Part shown: positions 28,801 to 39,200 of the stretch, piece by piece | How the letters are laid out: every line of letters starts with the position of its first letter | Numbering within the stretch: position 1 is the first letter of the stretch | Origin: Strix aluco | Taxonomy: Eukaryota; Chordata; Aves; Strigiformes; Strigidae | Reading direction: 5' to 3' | DNA length: 64,000 nucleotides | Assembly: GCF_031877795.1 (NCBI RefSeq) | Contig: NC_133946.1 | Span: 12,809,144-12,873,143, forward strand | The notes under the pieces: model-generated | Databases searched by the model: none | The model's input: only the letters and a program-made list of their open reading frames with translations | Told to the model about the DNA's origin: nothing | Made by a program: the position numbers and the translations under genes

Positions 28801-31800
28801 TGGATTTTTTCAGTGCCTGCCTGTTTGTCATTCAGTGCCTCATGAAACAGCTGAAGCCCCCCCCCCTGCCCCCGGCCTTCTGTGTCCCCAGGGCAGATGT
28901 GGGGCTGGGTCAGCCCAGCCCAGCCCTGCAGGTCCCTGCAGCGAGGCAGGGACCTGGTGGCTGCAGCACTGCTGGCCCTGGCCCCGGGTGTAAAGCAGCT
29001 GTGTGGTTGTGTACATGCATGTGCTCGAAATTTGGTGTCTGCTGCTACTCCCAATAACAAATTTCTCCCAGTTGAATGGAAATGCATTTACGTAGCGTTA
29101 GAGAGCTGACTGCCAGCCGTTTGCAGCAAAACTCCTGCTGATCTCCAAGGAGTGGGATCAGACATCAGCTCACAGGGTATCAAGGAGATTTTGGCACTTT
29201 ATTCCCATGGAGTCATTGCTTTTTATCACCGGCTTGCGGTGATTATGCAAAAACCAATTGCAGTTGCTCCCTGAGCACTACTGCACAGCTCTGAATGAAT
29301 GGTGCCTGTTTTCTGTCCAGACAGTAATTACTTCTTTGCACAACAGTGTTTAGTGGCTGGAAGGTGTCTGCGCTTACTACAAACTTGTCACAGACTGTGG
29401 AGCTGCTCAGCCTAACTTATGGATGATAACAATGTATTTGGGGGGTCTCATCTTGCAAGATGCTGTATTGGCTGCTCAACATGTCCGAGTTGCACAGCGA
29501 TGCTCTGTGACAGTTTGTCTGCTCTCAATGTAACTCATGCATGCCCTGTGTAGTTTTTGCAGCACCAACCTGCTTTCACAGTCCCCACCCTTCAAAGAGA
29601 GCTTAAGAAATAGGTGACAGCCAGTTTCTGCTCTCAAGTTATGGGGATTCCCTCCTGATTTGAGCAAGATCACTTTTGCAGCCATCAGCTGGACAGCTGC
29701 AGTTAAAAGGCCCATGTCCCTCCCCAGTGTTACTCATCAGCAATGAGCAAGCTTTGGTTCCTGCCAGGTGGGACCCCACGGACACCGGTGGGTGTGCAAG
29801 GCCCACACTGTGTGTGCAGGCAGACAGCGCGACCAGAGCGATGCCCCGTCCTGCATGTGCTGCTGGCGAGGCGGGTAGCAGGCAGGGCTGCCTTGCAGGC
29901 AGCTTCCTGCAGCTCCTTTGCTGTTTGTGTTTGCAGGGACAGAAGCTAAAGCCAGATTAACAAAGCGGGTTGAAACCAGAGCTTTGATGCCTGGCTCGCT
30001 CTGCCGTCGCTGTGGTAGGTCCCGTGCGACAACAGGCACTGCTCCAGGACATTTTACTTCAAAGCAGTCCAGCACATGTGGCAACGATAAAACACGAGTT
30101 TTGTTTAAATCCAGCCCTGGAACACAGCAGGGAAGAGGTGTGCGAGGCAATTTTGCTCTTGTTCCTGCCAGAGCAGGAGGGGCCCCGCAGCGAGCTTTGC
30201 TGGGTGCTGCTGCCCGCAGTGGAAGCTCAGCAGCTCTGGGGATGGGCCCTGCTGCTGAGGTCTCTGGGACCCAGTGTCTAAAAGCAATGTGTGTGTGTGC
30301 CTGAGGCACGGGCCCAATTTCTCCCTTCTTTTTAAAAAATCTTTTTGCATCTTGTCATGGAGCCGTTTGAGCTCTTCCCCTCGCCTCTGAGGAGAGCGGT
30401 GGGGTTAGCTCGCAGGTTGCTGCAGCATAAGAAATCCCCTGCGGAGGTGTGGGTGCAGCTGTTACCTGAGCAGCTCTGGTCACTGCACCTTAGACTTGCA
30501 AACCCAGCTCCAAGATGTGTCACTGCATCATGGTCAGTGGTTCTCCTCACCTCGCTGCAGTTTCCTGGCTGGCTTTCAGCCATGCGTTGCCCACGCGCTA
30601 TCCATCCATCCTTGGGTCAGTCTCAGCTGTGATGAAGCGCTTCCCTGAAGGGGGCTTTACCTTGCCACTGCCCCTGCAGCCTCTCTGCAGCCCTGGTCAG
30701 GCCTGGGAAAACCATCTGGGTCAGTGGGCGCCAGACCAAGGAGCCACCTCTAGCTGTATCTTGGCTCTGTTCAGTCCCGGCTCCAGCGCTGTGGCTTGTG
30801 CCCTGTGGTGAGGACAAATGGGGCGAAACAAAGACCACAGCCAAAGACCACATGTCTTCCCTTGAGTCGATAGAGAAGCTGTTGGAGGTGTCTGCACCCA
30901 GAAAAGCTACTCCAACCTGTCTCAGGCCAGAGTAAAGCCAGCTCAGGGCCAAGGAGCTCATAAGCTTCTTCTCGATGTTTCCCCTGCTTTTTAAGGCCGG
31001 TCCCTAAGGGAAGTGGCAGAGGGGATCCAGCTCCTTCTCTCTGCTACCTCTCCTGGTCCTTGTACCTGTGCTGATGGCATGGGCAATCCCCACCTCAGTC
31101 CTGGGGCCTCTGTCTCTGCAGGGGGCTGGTTGGCCCCCGGGATGGATGGACAGACAGACAGACACACACGCACTGCTGCAGTGCAGAGGTACCTCAAATA
31201 GCTGAAAAGCAGTACAGGTTTTATCCAAGGGAGAGATCACTGCCTTGAACTGCCTTTCCATTAGATTCTCATTCAGTTTAAAAGAGAAACTGAAGCTAAA
31301 TAATTAATCAGTGTTGTCAGACTCGTTCATGGGGCATAGACAGAAGAAACGACTGTACCTGAGATATTCCTGACACCCTTTTATCCTTTTCTCAGGCTGA
31401 ATGTGATTGATCTGTCCCCATTTCTTCTGAATAAACCCAGCAGCAGCACCTGCTAACAAGGATGGATTGGGAGCGCTGCCCCAGCTGTGAGCCATGGGGA
31501 CACAGTGTCGGTGGCTCCACTGGTGGGAGTTGGAGTGGAGTATCCCTTCCTTACACCCATGCTGCATTAGAGGCAATTTTAGATCAGCAGCTTCCCCAAG
31601 TCTTGAGGAAATGCAGGAAAAAAGAATCCTCAGGTAAAAAGCAAAATCCAGTAAGGAGCTCTGCTTGGGGCAAGGGCTGACATGGCCCCAGGGCTGTGTT
31701 GTGTGTCATGCTATGGTCTGACGTGGGTGTAGGCTGCTGGCTGTATGTAGAGCATCACAGAAAACCTGCCAGGAAAGCGGCTTTCCAATAACAGCATGGT

Positions 31801-32727
31801 AATAGGGGCAAGCTAAGAGCACTTCAGGTGTAAGTACCCTCCAAACACCATTTGCTCCTCGCTGGAGCAGCCAAACCATGGCCGTTTCATGTCAGAAGTG
31901 TTTTCAATGCGCAGGTTAAAGGAGCATCTCAAAGCACTCCCTGGTGACGACAAGATGGTTTCATTGCCATACAAGGTGAGGGCGATCGGCCAAATTGAGT
32001 GCCTTGCCCTCATGGTGGGAGCAGTCCCTGTGGAGTGCGCGGCCCTCGTCGTGGGTGAGTGTGTGTGTGTGCTCCTCCGGTCCCCTGGGTACGGGCCGGG
32101 TCTCTACCCCCTCTTACCCCAAGGGGAAAAATGAAGCTTCAGAAACACGTTACGATTAAAATAGAAATACTGCTTTTCTGCAGTAAGAGTCCCTGTTTGG
32201 CCCTTGGGATGGAGGGAGGAGGGAGGATGCGTTCAGCAGGGCTGCGCTGGTGGCACCAGGCTCACGCTCTGCCGTGCTGATGGAGTGACACTGTGTCTCC
32301 CTGCAGGTGTATCCGCCTGCCCTCGTTTGATCATGTTTTCCTCTGGAGTATCTCAGTCCCTTTATAAACAGGGTTTTATTTAGCAGGGCAGCCATGAAGG
32401 AGGGATGGAGTCACTGGAAAAAAGCACAGGAGAACATTTTGCATGTATAAATCTGAATGTTTCTATTTTTCAGAAGATAATGAGAAACCCTTCTCCTTTG
32501 GGCTGCAGACACTGAAATCTCTGAAGGTAGGGGTTTTCCAGCAGGGCTTTTACCCATTCTGGGGGAGCTGGGACCACTGTGAATTGCAGTTTTCCCTCTT
32601 ACCTAAAGGCATTTATTCTCTACAGTGTGTCATAAACATGGAGAAGCACCATCTCGTCCTGGGGAAGACGGACAGGGAAGAAATCCCGTTTGTGGGCAGT
32701 GGCAGCACTGCGGTGGGAGAGCAGTAA
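19698..32727 (+). CDS. NRIP3: NRIP3, complete six-exon coding region (243 aa, retropepsin-like domain)
   Basis: Six exons join in frame (19698-19871, 27533-27712, 28452-28534, 31915-32054, 32474-32526, 32626-32727) to give 243 codons; human NRIP3 is about 241. Residues 1-58 form the conserved N-terminus (MFYSG..., a basic helix RQQRRMKQAVQFIHKD, then LLPLDGLKKLG). Residues 59-118 are a polar linker. From about residue 119 the protein has a retropepsin-like fold related to DDI1/2: AVVDTGS with Asp129 in the catalytic position, and FGLQTL (201-206) in the place of the hydrophobic-hydrophobic-Gly motif. ATG 19698 is the first ATG downstream of the TATA box; the frame is open further 5' but contains no ATG. 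Despite the name 'nuclear receptor interacting protein 3', no strict LxxLL motif is present. Proteolytic activity is not established to my knowledge. Confidence 0.96.
19872..27532 (+). other. NRIP3: NRIP3 intron 1
   Basis: A 7.66-kb GT-AG intron with a T-rich acceptor (TTTTTTTTAAAG) ending at 27532. It contains an imperfect CA/TA-rich stretch at about 20190-20245, a 46-nt purine-only tract at 22654-22699, and a CCCT/CCTC tract near 24694-24715. Two GATA-like sites near 26450-26480 are the only other signals seen. No gene was recognised. Confidence 0.85.
22654..22699 (+). repeat. 46-nt polypurine tract
   Basis: An uninterrupted run of A and G only, built from GAAA/GGAAAGA-type units, in NRIP3 intron 1. 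Such tracts can mutate rapidly and may form triplex DNA. Confidence 0.85.
27533..27712 (+). CDS. NRIP3: NRIP3 exon 2
   Basis: 60 codons, phase 0 at both ends, from QPHNILQKRLMETNLSKLRS to DEELIVVSCQ, with the donor GTAATA. The middle (Ser/Thr/Lys-rich, residues 78-108) is the least conserved linker of the protein. It is a few codons longer than my recollection of human NRIP3, which accounts for most of the length difference. Confidence 0.95.
27713..28451 (+). other. NRIP3: NRIP3 intron 2
   Basis: A 739-nt GT-AG intron with the acceptor TGCTCTTGCAG. Open frames on both strands here (one of 261 codons antisense, running over exon 3) look like chance frames in GC-rich sequence. No other feature was seen. 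Confidence 0.85.
28452..28534 (+). CDS. NRIP3: NRIP3 exon 3 (aspartic-protease-like DTGS motif)
   Basis: 27 codons plus two bases of Gly146; donor GTAAAT at 28535. It carries KAVVDTGSQHNLMSSACLDR. The Asp codon is at 28482-28484, the Thr and Gly codons follow it, and Ser is at 28491-28493. The layout (hydrophobic pair, D-T-G-S, then a conserved Ser-x-Ala-Cys) matches the N-terminal active-site strand and loop of DDI-type retropepsins. Confidence 0.95.
28535..31914 (+). other. NRIP3: NRIP3 intron 3
   Basis: A 3.38-kb GT-AG intron with the acceptor AATGCGCAG. It includes a 10-nt C run (28857-28866), a small GC-rich hairpin at 28931-28954 (9-bp arms) and a GACA/CA microsatellite near 31150-31170. 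No gene was recognised. Confidence 0.85.
31915..32054 (+). CDS. NRIP3: NRIP3 exon 4
   Basis: 140 nt: the last base of Gly146, 46 codons (LKEHLKAL... to CAALVV), and the first base of Glu193; donor GTGAGT. It covers the middle strands of the retropepsin-like domain, including the flap-side segment VRAIGQIECLALMVG. Confidence 0.94.
32055..32473 (+). other. NRIP3: NRIP3 intron 4
   Basis: A 419-nt GT-AG intron starting with a GTGTGT microsatellite directly after the donor and ending in CTATTTTTCAG. Nothing else was recognised. Confidence 0.88.
32474..32526 (+). CDS. NRIP3: NRIP3 exon 5
   Basis: A 53-nt micro-exon: two bases completing Glu193, then 17 codons DNEKPFSFGLQTLKSLK; donor GTAGGG. SFGLQTL fills the position of the second retropepsin motif (hydrophobic-hydrophobic-Gly-x-Asp), with Gln in place of Asp. 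Only 99 nt of intron separates it from exon 6. Confidence 0.94.
32626..32727 (+). CDS. NRIP3: NRIP3 exon 6, terminal coding part
   Basis: 33 codons (CVINMEKHHLVLGKTDREEI, then PFVGSGSTAVGEQ) and TAA at 32725-32727. The part up to EEIPFV is conserved. The last ten residues differ from my recollection of the mammalian tail. The stop overlaps a consensus donor GTAAGT at 32724-32729. Confidence 0.92.
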   Translation, partial: CVINMEKHHLVLGKTDREEIPFVGSGSTAVGEQ

Positions 32728-34839
32728 GTTGGTTGGGGAGGTGAGCTGTGTGTGCACCGCTGAGCCCAATGGCAGTGCCCCCCGGCACGGCCACGCAGGG
32801 ATCCCCAGACCCTCACTGCAAACGAGTGAGAGCTCACCAGCACTGGCAGAAATTGTTTTCATCAGCTTGTTGCATTTTGAAACAGAATCCCTGGCTTTTT
32901 CAGCAGCATTTTTTAGCTTTTGCTGTTTTTTGTTTTTTTCCAGTAAACATTGTACAGCAAAAGGGTGTCTGAAAAGACAAGCCCAGGGAAACACTTTAGG
33001 AAATGTACTTTTTAGAGGTCACTAGGAAGACTCCTTGAGCACTGCTTTGAGAGTGTTTCCAAACAAACCTTTTTTCTGGAAAATATTTATGAAGCAAGGC
33101 AAATAAACCCACATCAATGCTTTGTGAAGTGCAGGAGAGAGATCCTGCCTGGAGATAACAGTGTTCTGCCACTTCTCCCCTCATTGCACTGGCTGTCTTC
33201 CTGCCAGCTGCTCCTGATGTCCCGGACTTTTTCAGACTTATCTCCCTATAGAAAGAGAAATCTGTGCTGTCCACTCTGGTACCTCCTAAACATATGTAGC
33301 TTGTGAGGGCTGGCTCTGCAGGCAGGCAGGCAGCAGGCAGGGCAATCCAATCCCCCTCCTTCCAGGCACTGCATGGGGCTCCTCCGCACTGAGCGCTGTG
33401 AAAAAGAGACGTACCACTGGCTCCTGCCTCTGACTTCTGAAACTGGCAGGTGCTGGGTGCCTGAGAGGGGGATTTGCACTTATGTGCTTCACAGGCAGTG
33501 CTTGTGGTTGCTCAGCAGTGAGCGCTGTGGACACAGCCATCTAAAAAACGTTTGCTCACTGCATAAGAAAGAGTCTTTGGCGAATGATGTAGGGCAGCAC
33601 CTTCTTTAGCTGCCTGTCATGACCAGCCACAGTCATTTTGGATGCCTTGCAGGCCCTGTGCAGCTGGAGCCTCCTGTGCTGGGCACTGCCAAGCTCGAGG
33701 AGCCTGGGCGGGAATGGGGAAGGAGCAGACCTTCCTCAGCTAATTGTATTTATGCTCCTTGGGGAGTACACGAGGGATGTACGCACTAGTGCAGGGAGTC
33801 AGGATGGGAGTGCATGTGCACTGGCTGTGGGCTCAGGTCACACACTGGCCATGAGCCCAGGACAGCCGCTAGCCATGGGTGCTGTCAGCGTGAGAGCCCA
33901 GAGAGTGCCTCGTACAGGATGTTTTCTGTGTCTCCTTTGAAATAGGGATGCGAGAGGCATAGGGTAGTTCTGCTGCCACTGCAGTGATGAATTATTTCTT
34001 GGTACTGCATTCAAGGCCAAATTTTGTGCCTTTTTTTTTTTTTTTAAAAAAAAATGAAAAACGCCTATTTTATTGAATGTCTTTTCCTTCCTGTTTTAGC
34101 AGTTCAGAGGCATAAAGAGAAATTGAAACACCATCCTCACACAAGAGCTTGACATCAAAGAAATCTTGTGCAGCTGTTCCAGATGAAACAGCAGCGTGCT
34201 GCTTTGAAAACATTTATACTAGGCTACAGCTTGAGTAGAGCTACATGAAATCCTGTTCAGTAGCCAGCAATTTAGAGATATTGTCATGTTTATCTATGGT
34301 TTTTGAGAAACAAACGTGTGCTTATTTTCTGGACTTTTCTATATAGTGTCCTCTTTATTACAAACAGTTGGGAAAACCTTATGAAGTTCTTCTGATGAGC
34401 AAAATACTTTTTATAGTGGCCTCGTATGAGTAATTGTATTTAGCTGTGATTAGAGGCTATCAGAATGAAATTTTTATTAATGATTTTTCCAGGGGCTAAG
34501 CATTTATATTCACTTAATTGATATTGCCACATTCAAATGGCCATTACCAGGAAGTTACTCAGAGTAAAGTAACAACGCTAATACCACCTAGGAATTACAG
34601 CTCATCCTGTTAGCATAGTATTGTTGCCATGTAATTAGGGATGCAACTGCTGGCTTGATGAGAAAGAGCAATTTACAGAATTATTAGTGGGTTATAGGCT
34701 TCTCTACAGTGGCATGGCAGAAGCACGGAAACAGGGTTTGGGAGGGCTCCCAGGGTGATCTCCTGCAGCCCCCAGCTCGCTGTGGGGTTGGTGCCAGCAC
34801 AGGGGCAGCCCATCGTGGTGCTGTCTCACTGGGGCTTGA

Positions 34840-34854
34840 CCCCCCCCCCCCCCC
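34840..34854 (+). repeat. 15-nt poly-C run
   Basis: Fifteen consecutive C residues, seen directly; as G on the other strand it is a possible slippage or G-quadruplex site. Homopolymer length is prone to assembly error. Confidence 0.9.
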
Positions 34855-35499
34855 AAGGAGGGATCCTCCAGGCAGGTCTCAGCTGCCTGCCTAGTGGGAG
34901 TAGTCAAGAAAATGAATCATCGTATTGAGCCAAAAAGCAACAAACAAGCACAAAAGTATGTTGTCTGGAAAGCAGCAGATACAGAGTCTCATTGGTATAT
35001 CAGGACCTAAATGGCCCCAACACGGCCTTGGTTCACCCCTGCTGCCAGGACTGGTGCCTCCACCTGCCCACCCAGCACCCAGCCGGCGCCACCAGCAGCA
35101 CCTGGGCTACGCGCTGGTGCAGGTTATCCACCCCAGTTAGACTTCAGTGCTGCTGCCAGAAATGCCATATTTTTTATATCTATTTACAAATTGCCTGGGA
35201 TCTTAAGTACTCCACTAACCTTGATCACCCTCAGGGCAGGTGGGAGTTTTCGCCAGGACAAACATTTCATTTGGTGTTCCTGTCCTGTAGCAGCAGGGTT
35301 GCTACTTCACATACTGCTCGCTTGCAGACCAGAACAAATGTACAGTATCGCCTGGGGGAGTCTGGCCTCATACAAAAGCAGCTTTCTAGATTTTTTAAAA
35401 GCTAATGGGAATTAATTACTGTCATCTCCTGAAGAGGCATCTTTAAAATTCAGAATAATATCCTTGTGATGTTGTGCGTTTGCTGACGACCAGTCTCTC

Positions 35500-35720
35500 T
35501 GCAGCCAGATCCACAAAGGCCAGCTGTGGGCCGCAGGAGCACGACTCCGGCAGCTCTTCCTTAGCGAAAGCCCTTTGGCCCAGGCAGGCGCGGGCTGCAG
35601 GGCGGCTCGGCCGGGCTGCGGGGTCTCCTGTGGGACCCAAGCGGCCGCTCAGGCGCTTAAGCCTCCCCGCAGACATTCACACGCTGCTGGCCCAGGCACC
35701 CTGCGGTGCGTAGCGCCAGC
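35500..35720. promoter_or_regulatory. Orphan CpG-rich patch
   Basis: About 18 CpG dinucleotides in roughly 200 bp, including a NotI-type GCGGCCGC at 35641-35648, flanked by CpG-poor sequence. It lies inside the putative NRIP3 3'UTR with no recognised gene start beside it. It may be an alternative promoter or regulatory island. Confidence 0.5.
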
Positions 35721-36233
35721 CACAAGCACCAACATTGTCACTGGCTTTTCCACTTAGGATCTGTCTTGAGAGTCCTGGACGAGGACCAGTAACTTTGTCA
35801 CCTTGTGGCCATCGGCTCAGGTCCAGAGCCTGTCCCGCAAGCCAGGCTCCTGCCACCTTTAGCCACTCTGTGCCCAGTAATGCCATCTCATGCCTGCCAT
35901 GGCATCTAAGCTGGAACATTATCTCCTGCAGTGGGTTTGAACCTCTTTTCAATATTGGGTATGACTAGCAAATCTGAACTCTCTGTATTTTGAGCTATTT
36001 TATATTTTGGTGATAAGTTTCAGTGCTTTCTCTACATACAGTATTTTATATAATGCAGCTATATATATATATATTTACAGGGTTGGGCCACCCAGGGCAG
36101 TCCCACCAATGTGTTGTAGAAATATTTCACTAAATATGAAATATATTTGATTATTTTATATGCTATGAGTTTGGTATTTTGGTACTTCTTTCTTTCTGTG
36201 CTTATTACTGTGTTAAATGTCAAATTAAATCTA

Positions 36234-36239
36234 AATAAA
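36234..36239 (+). terminator. NRIP3: Candidate NRIP3 poly(A) signal
   Basis: AATAAA following several hundred bases of AT-rich, UTR-like sequence, with TGTTATTGCTGTTTATTTGC immediately downstream as a U/GU-rich element. This is the best 3'-end candidate between NRIP3 and TMEM9B. Confidence 0.6.
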
Positions 36240-39200
36240 GTTACACTGTTATTGCTGTTTATTTGCTTGTACCCTGGATATGCTGGTTATTTGTTTTCAG
36301 TACATTTCTCTGTTGAGAACAGGAGTTCACTCCTTACCCTGGCGGGGCTCCACAGTGCTTTTGTGCTGCTGTCGGGAATTGCCATCAGACTGTACAGAGC
36401 ACGGCAGAGGAGACGCGCTAACCAGGCAGGCTAAATGGCGTGTAGCACTTGTGGTATAATGTGAGCATTTGAAATCCCAGCCTTTGTTGCCATGCGCCTT
36501 GCTGTCAAAGGAGGTATGAGGTCCTGCTTGTGCTGCCTCGGGTTTTACCCTTTGGAAAGCTGAGTTTGTCTCTGCCATGTTTGGCTAGCTCGCTGGGGCG
36601 ATGCCAGCCAGTGTAGGGGAATACGAAGGTGGCTTTGTAAACTTTATGAAGCTAGGAAAAGAAAGTGGTCAGAGCAAAAGACAGGTAAGGCATGTGTGCA
36701 ACAGCTATGCGACCACAAACAGAATCCTGAGATCAGGGTCTTCCCCAAAGCGTTGAATGTGGATTTTAGGGGCTTGCTGTCTCTGCCCAGGTAGGCTTTA
36801 GGCTGCTTCAGCAGTAGTTGATCTCTCTCTTACCAGTGAGAAATTATCTTTTTACCCACTCAGAGTCCCACAGCAGAAACCTTTGGTGGAGCAGCAATAC
36901 TCCAAGCCCAGTAAAAGTGGCTCTCCTCAGCGCTGGGCTGCCTTTCTCTGAGGGTGGAAAGAAGCCAGACTCCAGCAATAAAGTGAAGAAAAAATGAGGA
37001 GGATAAATATACAGGCAAAAATAACTTCTCATGCTTCCTGGAGCTGCTAGAGGTTTCTAGACTTAGATTATTTCTGATGCTAGAGAGCAGAGTCCTAGCA
37101 CACGCGAATGAAAAATCAATGGGCAAAATTTTGTCGCTTCTGCACAGAGTGGGGCTGGTGCTGGTGATCTGTCAGAGGTGCCTCCTGCGGGCAAGATGCT
37201 TTATTAGCCAGGACAGCTGCTATAGGAGACAGGTGCTCGCCGCAGTCCAGAGGGATTATAGACCATGGGAGTAACATCAGATCTCTGTATCTACACAAGC
37301 ACTTGCATGGCCACAGAGGTAAATGATAAAGCGGCTGAGTGTTGCAGACCAGTTCATCAAGCGCTGGGTGCTTGCTCCTGCTTATCTCCAGCACAGGCAT
37401 ATGCCTACGCACCTTTGGGAATCTCTCCCCAACACGGGTTTGCAGGAAGCCCAGGCATGGTTCTGACACCGAGGGATCTGCTGCCTCTTGCAGGTGGCTG
37501 GGGGAAGAGAAGAGGGCAATGCCTGAAATGATCTGGGCTGAGAAGGACTTGGGAGATAAAAAGGCAGCTGTGAGTGGATGTTATGAGAAGCCCCTGGGGT
37601 GGTGGAGGGTTTTGCTGAATGATTTATGCCCCAGCTGGTGAATGCTGTCATGATGCAAACAAACATCTCACAGGTGAGGACAAGCACAATCCTGCAAGAA
37701 GCCAAAGTGAGCTGGCTGCTCCTTGGCCAAAGGGCTCCCCAGCACTATTGCCTGTGCTCATGCTGTCAGCAAAGCGTGGTGGGACAAAACACCTTTGCCC
37801 CTCCAATGTCTTGTCTTCATTTTGGTCATGCCTAAAGTGGAGATGAAGCACGCAAAGAGGAAGATGTTAACAAGAGACTTAGCAGGTCCATCACAGCGCT
37901 TCAAAAGCTGGTGGTGGTGCAGGATCTTGATGCTTGGGCTCCTGTAATTAAGATGGCCCATGTGATTAAGACATCAGCACTCACTGGAAACTTTAGAGAT
38001 CTGAACAGCTGGTGGAGAGTGGCTGTCAGGCTCTCAATTCTATATTTCATTTTAGGTGATGCACCTGAGGCCACGCGGGCAGGCAGTAGCAGAGGAGGAG
38101 CACCCTGGGGCTGCAGAGTGGGGCTCTCCCTGTGACCCCAACATCTTCTTCTCCACATTGTTCCAAGCAGCTACGGAGCTGACCGTCCAGTTTAACTCTT
38201 TATGTGCTGGCTGCTCTGCAGCAGCACTTGCTGCTGATCCGAGCAGAAAGTCAGAGGACATTGCCAGGAGTAGCCCTACAGCAATGTTATTCACACGCAT
38301 TTTGTAGCCTGCTGAGATCCACCAACGTTTTTTCATCGCCTTTGCCAGCAGAGCAGCTGATTAGATGAGACCTGCTGGGGCATCTCTCCACAGCTATCTG
38401 CAGGGTAATCTGTTATCTAATAGTTCTCCAGGGAGGTCCTTTTTATGGGCTTTTCTATTACTGTTTTGCTGATGATAATGATGCTCAACATGTTGTGGAA
38501 ACAAATCTGATTCGTGTGTCTCAGAAGCAAATAACTAGATGACTTATTTCAATATAAACATACGTTTTAGGGCTGTACAATCCTTGATTTATTTTATGAG
38601 GCTAACATCAGTTAAGGTCTGTATTGCTTTACCACCTGCTCGCTTAATAGATGGATGTGAGGTATTGGGTTTCCATCAGTTGAAAGTCTGTTCCTTTTTG
38701 TAAGCCAAATTTTCTCTTTTTTCCCTTTTTCATGGGCTGTGCATTGCTGAGGCTAGCTCAGCCATGTGCTGGACTTCTCCTCTGTTAAAATCCACATCAG
38801 TGACGAAAGGCTACAGGCTTTGGAGATGACACTGTAGGTATCAGTGACATTTCACTAGAGATGGCATTGCTGAAAAAGCAATTGATTTAATGATTTTGTT
38901 ACTAGAGTGGCACTGCCACCGCTTCCCCAGGATGAGACTTCATCACTCTCAAAGTGGGTGTGAAGACAGTCAACAACCTAAAAATACAGGGAGTTCAGGA
39001 ATAACAGGAAGCCACGGCAGCAGGAGAACTAGCTGGAGGGACGCTGCAGGGACTTTATCTCTTTCTTTTTTTTGATTGCGGCAGGATAGATGCCTGGGGC
39101 TTGTGGCTGCCCCCGCTGTGAGACGCAGTTGGACTCCCCAGAAAAGCATCTCGTCGCACACAAGGGAAAGAGGTGCAAAGCTACATGCTCATTAAATGTA

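Larger units (their letters stand above)
32728..36260 (+). other. NRIP3: Putative NRIP3 3' untranslated region
   Basis: 3.5 kb without coding sequence after the stop, ending in AT-rich sequence with AATAAA at 36234-36239 and T/G-rich sequence downstream. An earlier AATAAA at 33102-33107 would give a short form. It contains a T/A run at 34030-34052, an AT-rich block at 34060-34680, a 15-nt C run (34840-34854), a CpG-rich patch at 35500-35720, and an AT dinucleotide run near 36060. Continuity as a single UTR is inferred. Confidence 0.5.

Noticed and set aside
28046-28831. 261-codon open frame on the - strand
   Set aside because: It runs antisense across NRIP3 exon 3 and has no recognisable domain; a shadow frame.
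36147-36434. 95-codon frame with two hydrophobic segments
   Set aside because: It overlaps the best NRIP3 poly(A) signal, its hydrophobicity follows from T-rich sequence, and no family match was recognised.
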